Below are positions 36,887 to 46,280 of a stretch of 64,000 nt of DNA, in pieces. Every line of letters starts with the position of its first letter. Positions within the stretch are counted from its first letter, which is position 1. This DNA comes from CAIYTF01 sp963664845 (lineage in GTDB: Bacteria > Bacteroidota > Ignavibacteria > Ignavibacteriales > Ignavibacteriaceae). The stretch covers positions 5,394,001 to 5,458,000 of the forward strand of contig OY761615.1 in the NCBI GenBank assembly GCA_963664845.1, read 5' to 3'. Made by a program: the position numbers and the translations under genes. Under the pieces are notes generated by a model that saw only the letters and a list, made by a program, of their open reading frames with translations, had not been told where the DNA came from and searched no databases.

Positions 36887-37936
36887 CTATTTAAAGATGA
36901 AATGAAAGGTCAGACGGGCAACAACATCAGCATCTTTACTGATGTTGGCAACGCTCTTATCTTTGAATGAATTGAGCCAGATGTTGGGGATGATGTGCAC
37001 TTTGGCGTCGGGCATATAATCCAATCCAAAGGTGGCGAATGTTTCCTTAAATCCGCTGACTGAGTTATTAATGTCCGGGTTGAAGGTATCGAAACGTCCA
37101 AAGATGTTAAGCGGCTTTGCAATAGGATACCATGCGTAAAATGAAAGCCCGTTAAGTTCCTTGTCATAGTTGATTGTTTTGACTATATAAGCATTAGCCT
37201 GTTTTTGGGCTGAATATTCTGCCCCAAGATGAATATCTGCAACTTTATAGCCACCGGTGATTTTATAAGTTGAAACCGGTTTGGAGCCTACAGCATCGGT
37301 ATAGTCGCCATATAGGTCAATGAACAGGTCTTTTAAAGGACGGATTGTAAGGCTTGCCATTACTCTTTTATATTTGTCATTTTCGGCAGACTGTCCGGCA
37401 CCGTTGGCGATCATTACATGGTAGGAAAGCATACCGTCAGCATCAATTTTTCCCTTTACTGCAATACCGAAATCCGAAGATGTAGTATTAAAACGCCAGT
37501 CAGTTAATGTTTTTTCAACGGAACGGTAGTTCCATTCTCTTTCCATCAGATCGAAAGTTGGAGTTGAGGAAAGACCAATAAATATGCTTGCCTGCGGGAC
37601 CAGATTTTTCCACTCCAGGAAAGCTCGTTTAGTGAAGAAAGCTTGCCGGTTTTTCGAACCAATAACGTAGGTCCCGTCATTGCCCTCGAGTAACAATTGG
37701 GCAGCAAAATTTTCGTTTATCGTATAATCCGCACCCAGGTAAATTCTTCTGAATTGGAACTGTTGATCTGCTTTGTTCCAGGCAGAATACTGTGAACTGC
37801 CCGCAGGCGGGGTAGAGGTGCCTCCAAGTTTATTGGCGTAGTCACCAAAAACCAAACCGGAGATTTTTACGGTTTCCTGAGAGAATAGAGAAACAGAGGA
37901 GAGCAGCAAAAATGTGAGCATTAACATTTTTTTCAT
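36887..37936 (-). CDS. Phosphate-selective porin (OprO/OprP-like), first gene of the pst operon
   Basis: A 349-residue outer-membrane beta-barrel. I choose the ATG at 37936, with AAGGA upstream, over a GTG two codons earlier. Signal peptide 1-20 (…SVSLFSQ) is followed by alternating amphipathic strands typical of a barrel, and the chain ends in aromatic FHFIFK. RRIYLGADYTINENFAAQLL and similar segments fit the OprO/OprP porin family. Its place at the head of the pst genes, behind PHO-box-like repeats, supports a role in phosphate entry across the outer membrane. Confidence 0.88.
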   Translation of the reverse strand: MKKMLMLTFLLLSSVSLFSQETVKISGLVFGDYANKLGGTSTPPAGSSQYSAWNKADQQFQFRRIYLGADYTINENFAAQLLLEGNDGTYVIGSKNRQAFFTKRAFLEWKNLVPQASIFIGLSSTPTFDLMEREWNYRSVEKTLTDWRFNTTSSDFGIAVKGKIDADGMLSYHVMIANGAGQSAENDKYKRVMASLTIRPLKDLFIDLYGDYTDAVGSKPVSTYKITGGYKVADIHLGAEYSAQKQANAYIVKTINYDKELNGLSFYAWYPIAKPLNIFGRFDTFNPDINNSVSGFKETFATFGLDYMPDAKVHIIPNIWLNSFKDKSVANISKDADVVARLTFHFIFK

Positions 37937-38018
37937 TGACACAAATCCTTTGAGTTATTTATTAATGGTCTAATCTGTGATCGACGGGTCAAATATATTA
38001 TGTGCTATATTATGCCGT

Positions 38019-38046
38019 TGTTAAAAGACTGTTAACACAGTGTTAC
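38019..38046 (-). promoter_or_regulatory. PHO-box-like array of three repeats before porin-pstSCAB-phoU
   Basis: On the plus strand TGTTAA, TGTTAA and TGTTAC occur at 38019, 38030 and 38041, exactly 11 bp apart. On the minus strand this reads GTAACA-N5-TTAACA-N5-TTAACA, about 85-110 bp upstream of the porin ATG. Tandem 11-bp-spaced TTAACA-like repeats are how PhoB/PhoP-type regulators bind in several phyla. The divergent gene 170 bp away is mutY, an unlikely target. Confidence 0.7.
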
Positions 38047-38215
38047 GCAGAACTGATCCCCAATTGCCCGTGAAAAATATTTTTGTAAAACGCTAATGAA
38101 TCCTATCTTATATAACGAATTAATTTAACTGTTGGCGTTAAAAATGATCCATGATAGCGCGACCAGGTGCATAACAATTATTTAATATGGAACATTGTCG
38201 GTAATTATATTGAAC

Positions 38216-39019
38216 ATGACTTCGCCCTATTCAGAAAACCAGATTAAAGCATTTCAGAAAAAAATATTTGATTGGTATAGAATTAACAAACGCACACTTC
38301 CATGGCGCGAAACTGAAGATCCCTATGCAATAATGATCTCGGAGTTTATGTTGCAGCAAACACAGGTACAACGCGTGCTGATGTATTACAAAAAATTCAT
38401 TAAACGATATCCTACAATACAACATCTGTCGCGCGCAAAAACGGCAACAATCCTTCAGATGTGGTCTGGATTGGGGTATAACCGCAGGGCGCTTAATATG
38501 TTGGCATCTGCAAAAACTATTGTAAGAAAATATGACGGCGATATACCCACTGACTATGACACGCTGCTAACATTACCGGGATTCGGTGACTATATGGCAT
38601 GCGCGGTATTGGCATTCGGCTTTAACAGGAAATCCGCGGTAATTGATGCAAATATCAGGCGGGTGTATATTCATGAATTGGGTTTACCTTTAACAATTCC
38701 GTTCAAACAGCTTAAAGAAATCGTCATCCGGTTTGTGCCCCGGGGAAAATCTCGGATTTGGCATAATGCACTCATGGATTATGGGGCTGCTTTGCCCGCC
38801 GGGATAAAAAAATCAATTCCCCCGCTTACAAGGCAGAAGAAATTTCATGGCTCCTTCAGGCAACTGCGCGGGAAAATCATCAAAATTATGCTTCAGTCAA
38901 AATTATTGCATATTTCCTTATTGGGTGAAATGATAAATGATGCGCGTTTTGATGCTGCCTTGCTGGAACTTAAAAAAGAAGGATTTATTAGGATTGAATC
39001 TGATATGGTAATCATTTAG
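38216..39019 (+). CDS. mutY: MutY-like adenine DNA glycosylase without iron-sulfur cysteines or NUDIX domain
   Basis: Removes adenine mispaired with 8-oxoguanine. The 267-residue protein (ATG at 38216; the frame is open from a TTG at 38195) keeps LPWRETEDPYAIMISEFMLQ QTQV with the catalytic Glu, the HhH motif LPGFGDYMACAVLAFG, and the catalytic Asp in VIDANIRRVY. It has no Lys at the bifunctional position, as expected for MutY. The usual C-x6-C-x2-C-x5-C cluster ligands are missing: the segment reads MDYGAALPAGIKKSIPPLTR, and the only Cys is in the HhH region. The C-terminal NUDIX-like 8-oxoG-reading domain (~100 residues) is also missing, replaced by a ~75-residue tail with FHGSFRQLRG. Cluster-less MutY forms are known. 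Confidence 0.88.
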   Translation: MTSPYSENQIKAFQKKIFDWYRINKRTLPWRETEDPYAIMISEFMLQQTQVQRVLMYYKKFIKRYPTIQHLSRAKTATILQMWSGLGYNRRALNMLASAKTIVRKYDGDIPTDYDTLLTLPGFGDYMACAVLAFGFNRKSAVIDANIRRVYIHELGLPLTIPFKQLKEIVIRFVPRGKSRIWHNALMDYGAALPAGIKKSIPPLTRQKKFHGSFRQLRGKIIKIMLQSKLLHISLLGEMINDARFDAALLELKKEGFIRIESDMVII

Positions 39020-39087
39020 TTTTTTTATTTAGTACATCTCTGAGTATATTTAAGGCTGTGTGTGGAAAATTATAATTAGGAAATAAG

Positions 39088-40491
39088 ATGTCAGAAAAAT
39101 ATGATATTGCTATTCTTGGAGGTGGTCCGGGTGGCTATGTTGCTGCAATCAGGGCTGCACAATTAGGTTTTAAAACAGTAGTTATTGATAAAGATAATTT
39201 GGGCGGTATCTGCCTGAACTGGGGGTGTATACCAACTAAATCGCTTCTGAAAAATGCCGAAATGTATGATATGATGAAGAATCGTTCAGCGGATTTCGGA
39301 ATTGCATTTCAGGATGTTTCATTCGACTTTAAAAAGATCATACAGAGAAGCCGGGGTATTGCTGAAAAAATATCCGGGAATGTTGAATTACTCATTAAAA
39401 AGAATAAAATTACCCGTATCAGGGGATTTGGCAAACTAAGCTCTGCGAACAGCATGGCGATCCTTGATGGAAATGGACAACCTACCCAGACAATAGAAGC
39501 TGCTAATGTAATAATTGCGACTGGAGCCCATCCGAGATTATTACCCCAAATTCCGGTTGACGGAAGAAATATCCTGACCAGTACGGAAGCCATGAACCTG
39601 CAAAAACTCCCTAAAGAACTGATTGTTATTGGAGCTGGTGCTATCGGAATAGAATTTGCCTATTTTTACAGCGCTCTGGGTACTAAGGTTACGGTTATTG
39701 AAGCTTTAGATCAGATTTTGCCCGTTGAAGACACAGAGGTGTCAGCAGCACTTGAGAAACAGTTTAAAAAGCGGGGAATTGAGATACTGACGGGCACATT
39801 TGTTGAGAACGCCGTGGTGAAAAAAGGGAAAGTAACAGTAACGGTTAATAAAAAAGGGGAAAAAAGAGAGTTAACTGCGGAAAAGGTACTAAGTGCAATT
39901 GGAGTAACCGGAAATGTTGAAGGAATCGGGCTGGAGACACTTGGGATCGTTATTGAGAAAAATCATATCAAAGTTGACAAAAGTAATTATAAAACGAACA
40001 TTAAAAACATTTACGCTATCGGTGACGTAATCGGAGCCCCCTGGCTCGCTCATGTGGCTTCAGCAGAAGCAATTGCTTGTGTTGAGGGGATAAAAGGTCT
40101 TCACGTGACTCCGATTGATTATGATACGATCCCCGGATGTACCTATTGCCAGCCACAGGTGGCGAGTGTTGGGCTTACGGAAAAAAAGGCACTTGCCGCA
40201 GGTTACAAACTCAAAATTGGCAAATTTCCGTTCATGGCATCGGGCAAAGCATTTGCCATTGGTGAACGGGAAGGATTTGTGAAATTGATCTTTGACGAGA
40301 AATATGGCGAATTATTAGGCGCGCATATAATTGGTGCTGAGGCGACTGAGTTAATTGCCGAACTTGCTTTGGCAAAATCACTTGAAGCTACAGCCGAAAC
40401 TATAATGAAAACCATTCATGCACACCCTACTTTATCAGAATCTATTATGGAAGCATCAGCACAGGCATATGGAGAAGCGATACACCTCTAG
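39088..40491 (+). CDS. lpdA: Dihydrolipoamide dehydrogenase (E3)
   Basis: The flavoprotein that reoxidises dihydrolipoyl groups on E2 and passes electrons to NAD. The 467-residue protein has the FAD site GGGPGGYVAAIRAAQLG, redox-active disulfide GGICLNWGCIPTKS, NAD site GAGAIGIEFAYFYSALG, second FAD motif IYAIGDV, and C-terminal active-site IHAHPTLSE. Together with lipB, E1, E2 and lipA downstream it makes a complete lipoylated dehydrogenase locus. Its 3' end overlaps lipB by 23 bp. Confidence 0.97.
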   Translation: MSEKYDIAILGGGPGGYVAAIRAAQLGFKTVVIDKDNLGGICLNWGCIPTKSLLKNAEMYDMMKNRSADFGIAFQDVSFDFKKIIQRSRGIAEKISGNVELLIKKNKITRIRGFGKLSSANSMAILDGNGQPTQTIEAANVIIATGAHPRLLPQIPVDGRNILTSTEAMNLQKLPKELIVIGAGAIGIEFAYFYSALGTKVTVIEALDQILPVEDTEVSAALEKQFKKRGIEILTGTFVENAVVKKGKVTVTVNKKGEKRELTAEKVLSAIGVTGNVEGIGLETLGIVIEKNHIKVDKSNYKTNIKNIYAIGDVIGAPWLAHVASAEAIACVEGIKGLHVTPIDYDTIPGCTYCQPQVASVGLTEKKALAAGYKLKIGKFPFMASGKAFAIGEREGFVKLIFDEKYGELLGAHIIGAEATELIAELALAKSLEATAETIMKTIHAHPTLSESIMEASAQAYGEAIHL

Positions 40492-41167
40492 AGAACTCGA
40501 TTATTATGATATTGGCATAATGCCTTACGCTGAGGCATGGGATTTGCAGCGGGATATTTTCTCCCGTCGTAAAGAGGGGATTATTAATGATTCTTTACTC
40601 CTGCTGGAGCATCCGCATACATATACCTTGGGAAAAGTTGCCAAGCGCGAACATCTCCTGATGACTGAAGAGGAACTCCGTAACGGTCATATCTCGGTTT
40701 TTGACATTGACCGGGGAGGCGATATAACCTATCATGGCCCTGGGCAGATAGTCGGCTATCCCATTATCAATCTCAGTGAATGGCAAAAGGATTCGCACAA
40801 GTACTTAAGGACACTTGAACAGGTATTGATCGATATGCTTCACACGTATGGTATAGAATCAGGACGAAAGGAGGGGCTGACAGGTGTATGGATAGAAGAC
40901 AGGAAGATTGCAGCTATTGGAATAAAAATATCCTCCTGGATAACCATGCATGGATTTGCTCTTAATGTAAACACAGATATGCACCTGTTTCAGGGAATTG
41001 TACCCTGTGGGATTACCGATAAAAAAGTAACCTCGCTACAGCAGGAAAAAGGAGCCTATATATCGTTGGAAGAAGTGAAGGAAAGAATTGTAAAGGAATT
41101 TGTAAAACACTTCAACTATGATCAATGCAAAAAGAATGTTCACCCCACTGAAATTTCAGCGGGATAA
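40469..41167 (+). CDS. lipB: Octanoyltransferase LipB
   Basis: Transfers octanoate from acyl carrier protein to lipoyl domains, the first step of lipoate synthesis. The 232-residue protein has GGDITYHGPGQIVGYPI, the acyl-intermediate Cys in GIVPCGITDK and the catalytic Lys in AAIGIK. I start at the ATG at 40469 inside the end of lpdA (the open frame begins at 40418), which gives a normal family length. The overlap suggests coupled translation. With lipA downstream this supplies the cofactor for the E2 encoded here. Confidence 0.95.
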   Translation: MEKRYTSRELDYYDIGIMPYAEAWDLQRDIFSRRKEGIINDSLLLLEHPHTYTLGKVAKREHLLMTEEELRNGHISVFDIDRGGDITYHGPGQIVGYPIINLSEWQKDSHKYLRTLEQVLIDMLHTYGIESGRKEGLTGVWIEDRKIAAIGIKISSWITMHGFALNVNTDMHLFQGIVPCGITDKKVTSLQQEKGAYISLEEVKERIVKEFVKHFNYDQCKKNVHPTEISAG

Positions 41168-41185
41168 GTTGTAAAAAGGATTATT

Positions 41186-43273
41186 ATGTCAAAAGTTAAT
41201 AGAATAAAAAATGATGTTGGCGACTATAAAGAACCGGTAGTCAAAACGAAAAAAGTAACCACCTATAAACTTACCCGTGTTGACGCAATTAAATTTTATA
41301 AAGCCATGTATCTATCCCGGCAGATTGATATTAAGGCGATGAATTATTTAAAACAGGGTAAAACTTTTTTCCATATAGCCGGGGCTGGTCATGAGGCCAT
41401 CCAGGTGGCTATTGCTGCTCAACTGGATACTCAGGTTGATTGGGTATTCCCGTATTACCGTGATTTGGCATTTGCACTCGCTTCCGGCATTTCGGTCAGG
41501 GAATTCTTTTTACAGTGTTTTGCCAAAGCGGATGATCCGGGTAGTTCAGGGAGGCAATTACCCTGTCATTGGGGGGCCAGAGCGGTAAATATGCCGTCCC
41601 AATCCAGCCCTACAGGTACCCAATTTTTGCAGGCTGTGGGAACGGCACTTGCCTCGGTCCGGAAAGATATAAAAAATGTCACATATGTGAGTTCAGGTGA
41701 AGGAACTACAAGTCAAGGTGAGTTTCATGAAGCCGTCAACTGGGCCAGTAGAGAGAAGTTACCGGTATTGTTTGTTATCCAAAATAACAAATATGCCATC
41801 TCCGTACCTGTATCACAGCAGAGCGGAGGCGAAGGTGGCTCAATAGCCGAAATGATGAAAGGATATCAGAATTTAAAACGGATGAGGATCGATGGTACGG
41901 ACTTTCTGGAGTCCTATAATGCAGCCCGGGAAGCAATTGAATACATTAAATCAGGTAATGGACCTGTTTTAATAGAAGCAGAAGTAGTTCGGTTGCATTC
42001 GCATTCCTCGTCGGATGACCAGCGCAAATATCGTGACCCTGATGAAATTGCAGAAGATTTGCGAAACTGTCCGGTTGAGAAGTTTACCACTCTTTTACTT
42101 ACTGATAAGATAATTACGCAAGATGAATTGAACAGCATTAAAAAGGAAATTGATGACCTTGTTGATAGGGAGGCCTCGCTTGCATTAAAGTCACCCGATG
42201 CGAATCCGGAAGAAGCGGTGAGGTTCGTACTTGATGAAAGTGGTCATGCGGAAACGCTCGATTACGAAAAGACGCCACCGTCCGGGAAATCGATTGTGAT
42301 GGTCGATGCAATTAATCATGCACTTCACGAGGAATTGGAATTCAACCCGGATACCTATGTTTTTGGTGAGGATATCGAAGATAACAAGGGAGGCGTCTTT
42401 ACCGCAACAAAGGGCCTGTCAAGAAAATTTGGAATAGACCGGGTGTTTAATTCACCGTTGGCCGAGGCCAGTATAATTGGAGTTGCCGCAGGTATGGCGC
42501 TGACTGGATTAAAACCGGTGGTTGAGATACAATTTGGTGATTATATCTGGCCGGCATTCATGCAATTCAAGGATGAGGTATCCACATTCAGGTATCGTTC
42601 AGCGAACCGTTGGCGGGCAGCGGTAGTTACACGCGTTGCTGTTGGTGGCTATATTCACGGCGGCCTGTATCACAGTCAGAATATTGAGGCATTTTTTGCT
42701 CATATTCCAGGAATTTTGATTGCCTATCCTTCTAATGCGATTGATGCAAAAGGTTTATTGAAAACAGCAATCCGGTTAAACGATCCGGTTATCTTTTGTG
42801 AGCACAAAGCGCTCTACCGGCAGAGCTACGCGATGGGTCTTGAACCTGATGCAGAGTACCTTATCCCGTTTGGCAAGGCCAAGGTTGTAAGAGAAGGAAC
42901 CGACGCAACAGTTGTTTCGTATGGCTCAACCCTGTGGGATTCGGTTTTCGCTGCCCGACGTTTGGAAGAGGAGGGATATTCGGTTGAAGTGATTGACCTT
43001 AGAACTATAATCCCACTGGATGATGAAACCATTTTCAGATCCGTAAAGAAAACAAATAAAGTGATAGTCGTGCATGAAGACTCTGTTACCGGCGGGTTTG
43101 GTGCAGAAATTGCGGCAAGAATTGCCGAAAATTGTTTTGAACACCTGGATGCTCCGGTAAGACGAATTGCCGGTAAAGATGCCCCGATACCATATAGCCC
43201 GATATTGGAAAGCGTTGTCCTGCCGTCAAGAGAGGTGATTTTTAAGGCAATTAAAAGTCTGTTACATTATTGA
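41186..43273 (+). CDS. 2-oxoacid dehydrogenase E1, fused alpha and beta subunits
   Basis: A 695-residue thiamine-diphosphate enzyme. Residues ~30-350 are E1-alpha with GHEAIQVAIAAQL, HWGARAVNMPSQSSPTGTQF and the thiamine-diphosphate motif GEGTTSQGEFHEAVNWA...NNKYAISVP. Residues ~365-695 are E1-beta with DTYVFGEDIEDNKGGVF, GLKPVVEIQFGDYIWPAFMQ and VIVVHEDSVTGGFGAEIAA. The features favour the branched-chain 2-oxoacid type over classic pyruvate E1, but fused forms in this phylum are annotated both ways and substrate cannot be fixed here. It decarboxylates the 2-oxoacid and acylates the lipoyl arm of E2. AAGGA precedes the ATG. Confidence 0.93.
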   Translation: MSKVNRIKNDVGDYKEPVVKTKKVTTYKLTRVDAIKFYKAMYLSRQIDIKAMNYLKQGKTFFHIAGAGHEAIQVAIAAQLDTQVDWVFPYYRDLAFALASGISVREFFLQCFAKADDPGSSGRQLPCHWGARAVNMPSQSSPTGTQFLQAVGTALASVRKDIKNVTYVSSGEGTTSQGEFHEAVNWASREKLPVLFVIQNNKYAISVPVSQQSGGEGGSIAEMMKGYQNLKRMRIDGTDFLESYNAAREAIEYIKSGNGPVLIEAEVVRLHSHSSSDDQRKYRDPDEIAEDLRNCPVEKFTTLLLTDKIITQDELNSIKKEIDDLVDREASLALKSPDANPEEAVRFVLDESGHAETLDYEKTPPSGKSIVMVDAINHALHEELEFNPDTYVFGEDIEDNKGGVFTATKGLSRKFGIDRVFNSPLAEASIIGVAAGMALTGLKPVVEIQFGDYIWPAFMQFKDEVSTFRYRSANRWRAAVVTRVAVGGYIHGGLYHSQNIEAFFAHIPGILIAYPSNAIDAKGLLKTAIRLNDPVIFCEHKALYRQSYAMGLEPDAEYLIPFGKAKVVREGTDATVVSYGSTLWDSVFAARRLEEEGYSVEVIDLRTIIPLDDETIFRSVKKTNKVIVVHEDSVTGGFGAEIAARIAENCFEHLDAPVRRIAGKDAPIPYSPILESVVLPSREVIFKAIKSLLHY

Positions 43274-43506
43274 GCGTAATTTCTTAGTTTCACAAAACAT
43301 TGCTTTTATTGATGTAAAAAGAAATTTGAAAATTAGTATCCCGCAATAACGGGATATGCAATCTGAAATAGGGCATGGCATTTTGAATGGCCTTATACCT
43401 CATCAGACGCTCGCTATGGTTTCTACGTTTAGCCCATGACATGATTATGGGCTGAATTTTATTATTGATTATATATAGTTTAAAAACAGCATGCTAAGGA
43501 CCAAAA
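43274..43506. other. E1-E2 intergenic spacer with two hairpins
   Basis: At 43337-43356 a TATCCCG/CGGGATA hairpin has a 6-nt loop, and at 43431-43453 an AGCCCAT/ATGGGCT hairpin is followed by GAATTTTA. The second could be a weak terminator or mRNA stabiliser that sets different E1 and E2 levels. No gene is seen. Confidence 0.5.
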
Positions 43507-45237
43507 ATGAGAATTGAGATCATTATGCCGAAAATGGGTGAGAGTATCACAGAAGGTACCATTATTAAGTGGCATAAGAGCAAAGGTGAACACATTAAAA
43601 AAGACGAGATTCTATTCGAGATAAGCACTGACAAAGTTGATACGGAAATTCCTGCTCAGGAGGATGGTATCATTGAGGATATTTTGTTCAAAGAAGGAGA
43701 CACTATTGCTGTAGGCGAGATAGTGGCTGTTTTGAATGCAGATACCGGACTCCTCCCTAGGGATGTTGAAGGAAGCAAAATAACAGGTTCAATCCCTGAA
43801 ATGCTTCCACCTGCAGAAATTAAAGAAAAAAGCACAGCAGCAGCAGGCAACCTGATCGAGATTTCAATGCCAAAGATGGGGGAATCAGTGATGGAAGGTA
43901 CCATTCTCCGGTGGACAAAGAAAGCCGGAGACATAGTAAAACGCGATGATATATTGTTCGAGATCAGCACGGATAAGGTTGATACCGAAGTTCCTTCACC
44001 CGCTGATGGAATTTTGGATAAGATACTGGTTCAGGAACAGGAAACCGTAGAGGTTGGGACGATAGTGGCCATTTTGAGGAGCACTCAGGTGGAACTCTCC
44101 CTCACTCCGTCCGAGGTCCGGGCTGACGCAATCGATGAGTCTGTGCTAATAGTTTCCAATAATGCAGACAATGATTTGAATGTGCCTGCAATATCAATTA
44201 ATAAGGAAATTAACGATTCAAATGATTCAATGCCTTTACGCAACAGCGGAAAAGAACGACCTGAAGATAGAGGAGATCGGTTTTATTCGCCATTGGTAAT
44301 GAATATAGCTCAAAAAGAAAGTGTATCATTTGAAGAGCTGAGAAAGATTGCAGGAACCGGAATAGGGGGGCGGATCACGAAAAATGACCTGTTGCAATAT
44401 ATTAAAAACAGAACTTCAGAAACCACACCTTCGGTAACTAATGCCATGGGAAATCTTAATACCGGGGTAACACAAAAGACAGTACCTTTGAAGACATCGT
44501 CGGAACAGTCCAACGCTCAGCAGTTTTTGGGAGCAGTTGAACGGGTGCCAATGGATAATATTCGTCAAAAGATCATGCAGCACATGATCACCAGCAGAGA
44601 TACATCTGTTCATGTTGCCGGTGTTATTGAAGTGGATATGACCAGGATCTATCAATTTATCAATGCAAAAAAGGAATTGTTCCTGCAACAGGAAGGGGTA
44701 AAGCTGACTTACATGTCCTTTATCTCTTATGCAACTGTTCAGGCTTTACGCGAATTCCCCTTTGTAAATGCATCGATTGATGGAAATGCCATAGTCCAGA
44801 AACGTTTTGTAAATCTTGGTATTGCAGTTGCGCTTGAACCGAACGGGTTAATAGTCCCGAACATTAAAAATGCTCATGAAAAAAACCTGGTTGGTCTGGC
44901 AAAAGCAATAACAGACATTGCGGCAAAATCCCGAAATAAAAAACTGACGCCTGATGATATTTCTGGTGGAACATTCACTATTACTAATTACGGTGTATTT
45001 GGTACATTACTGGGAACTCCCATTATTAATCAACCTGAACTGGCTATATTGGGCGTGGGAGCAGTAGTAAAGCGCGCGGTGGTGGTTGAAGTCGACGGAA
45101 TGGATACGATTGCGATCAAACCGATGATGTATTTGACACTTTCTCATGATCACAGGTTGGTAGATGGGATGCTTGGAGGAAAGTTTTTAAATAGGATCAA
45201 AGATATTTTGCAAAATTTTAATGAAAAAAGCTTTTAG
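43507..45237 (+). CDS. Dihydrolipoyllysine acyltransferase (E2) with two lipoyl domains
   Basis: A 576-residue E2. Lipoyl domains at ~1-78 and ~115-197 each carry the lipoylated Lys in STDKVDTE. A charged linker leads to the E3/E1-binding domain (~260-303, FYSPLVMNIAQKES...GTGIGGRITKNDLLQYI), and the catalytic domain spans ~345-576 with HDHRLVDGMLGG near the end, where His and Asp do acyl transfer. Two lipoyl domains are within the known range of one to three. AAGGA lies 7 nt before the ATG. It forms the core of the complex with the E1 and E3 encoded nearby. Confidence 0.95.
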   Translation: MRIEIIMPKMGESITEGTIIKWHKSKGEHIKKDEILFEISTDKVDTEIPAQEDGIIEDILFKEGDTIAVGEIVAVLNADTGLLPRDVEGSKITGSIPEMLPPAEIKEKSTAAAGNLIEISMPKMGESVMEGTILRWTKKAGDIVKRDDILFEISTDKVDTEVPSPADGILDKILVQEQETVEVGTIVAILRSTQVELSLTPSEVRADAIDESVLIVSNNADNDLNVPAISINKEINDSNDSMPLRNSGKERPEDRGDRFYSPLVMNIAQKESVSFEELRKIAGTGIGGRITKNDLLQYIKNRTSETTPSVTNAMGNLNTGVTQKTVPLKTSSEQSNAQQFLGAVERVPMDNIRQKIMQHMITSRDTSVHVAGVIEVDMTRIYQFINAKKELFLQQEGVKLTYMSFISYATVQALREFPFVNASIDGNAIVQKRFVNLGIAVALEPNGLIVPNIKNAHEKNLVGLAKAITDIAAKSRNKKLTPDDISGGTFTITNYGVFGTLLGTPIINQPELAILGVGAVVKRAVVVEVDGMDTIAIKPMMYLTLSHDHRLVDGMLGGKFLNRIKDILQNFNEKSF

Positions 45238-45284
45238 CAGAACAAAAAAAAGCTTTATATTACACACCCTAAAATAATGATTGA

Positions 45285-46190
45285 ATGATAAATCAACATC
45301 AACGTTCTTTTAAAGAACAAGTCGATAATGCACGTATCGAAATAGGAAAGCGACCGGATTGGCTCCGTGTGCGTTTACCAGGAGGCCCTAATTACGCAGA
45401 TGTAAAAAACCTGATGCGTGAGAAGCGTCTTAATACCGTATGTGAAGAAGCCAAATGCCCCAACATTGGAGAATGTTGGAACAGGCGTACGGCTACTTTT
45501 ATGATTTTAGGTGACACGTGTACAAGGAGTTGTGGCTTCTGTAACATCAAGGTCGGCATTCCTAATTTGCTTGATAGTGATGAACCCCGCAGGGTTGCAG
45601 AATCTGTTGAAAAACTGAAGCTAAAACATGTGGTCATCACTTCTGTGAACCGCGACGAGTTACCAAATGGGGGGGCTGAGATTTTTGCTGACACCATCCG
45701 GCAAATTCGTCAAACATCCCCCGACTGTACTATTGAAATTCTTATCCCTGATTTTAAAGGCGAAGAAAGTGCGTTTAAGATCATTCTGGATAATCCCCCT
45801 GATATATTAAATCATAATCTTGAAACTGTAAAGCGTCTGTATCATGCGGTAAGGCCGCAGGCAAAATATGAACGCAGTCTTGCATTAATTTCCTGGTTCA
45901 AAGAAAAGGGACTAAAGACCAAAAGCGGAATCATGGTTGGTATTGGAGAAGAAGACGATGAGGTGTTTGAACTTCTGCGTGATCTGAAAAATGCCGGCTG
46001 TGATATTCTGACTATCGGACAATACTTACAACCTACCAAACAACACTTGTCGGTAATGCGTTTTGTGACTCTTGAAACATTTGCAGCGTATAAACAGTAT
46101 GGTCTTGAAATTGGATTCCGGGTAGTCGAATCCTCACCGCTTGTCAGAAGTTCCTATCACGCGGATGAGCAGGCCAGGGCAATGTTTTAG
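45285..46190 (+). CDS. lipA: Lipoyl synthase LipA
   Basis: A radical-SAM enzyme that inserts two sulfurs into octanoyl groups on lipoyl domains. The 301-residue protein has the auxiliary cluster motif CEEAKCPNIGECW (C-x4-C-x5-C), the radical-SAM site CTRSCGFC, and the conserved C-terminal RSSYHAD Ser ligand. It follows E2 by 47 bp and closes the lpdA-lipB-E1-E2-lipA set. Confidence 0.98.
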   Translation: MINQHQRSFKEQVDNARIEIGKRPDWLRVRLPGGPNYADVKNLMREKRLNTVCEEAKCPNIGECWNRRTATFMILGDTCTRSCGFCNIKVGIPNLLDSDEPRRVAESVEKLKLKHVVITSVNRDELPNGGAEIFADTIRQIRQTSPDCTIEILIPDFKGEESAFKIILDNPPDILNHNLETVKRLYHAVRPQAKYERSLALISWFKEKGLKTKSGIMVGIGEEDDEVFELLRDLKNAGCDILTIGQYLQPTKQHLSVMRFVTLETFAAYKQYGLEIGFRVVESSPLVRSSYHADEQARAMF

Positions 46191-46280
46191 CGGCCGGGAA
46201 ATATACTTCTATTTTTTTTATTGCGTAATTCAGCTTATTTTTCAATTTACTATTTACCAGAAAATTTTTTATAAATATTT

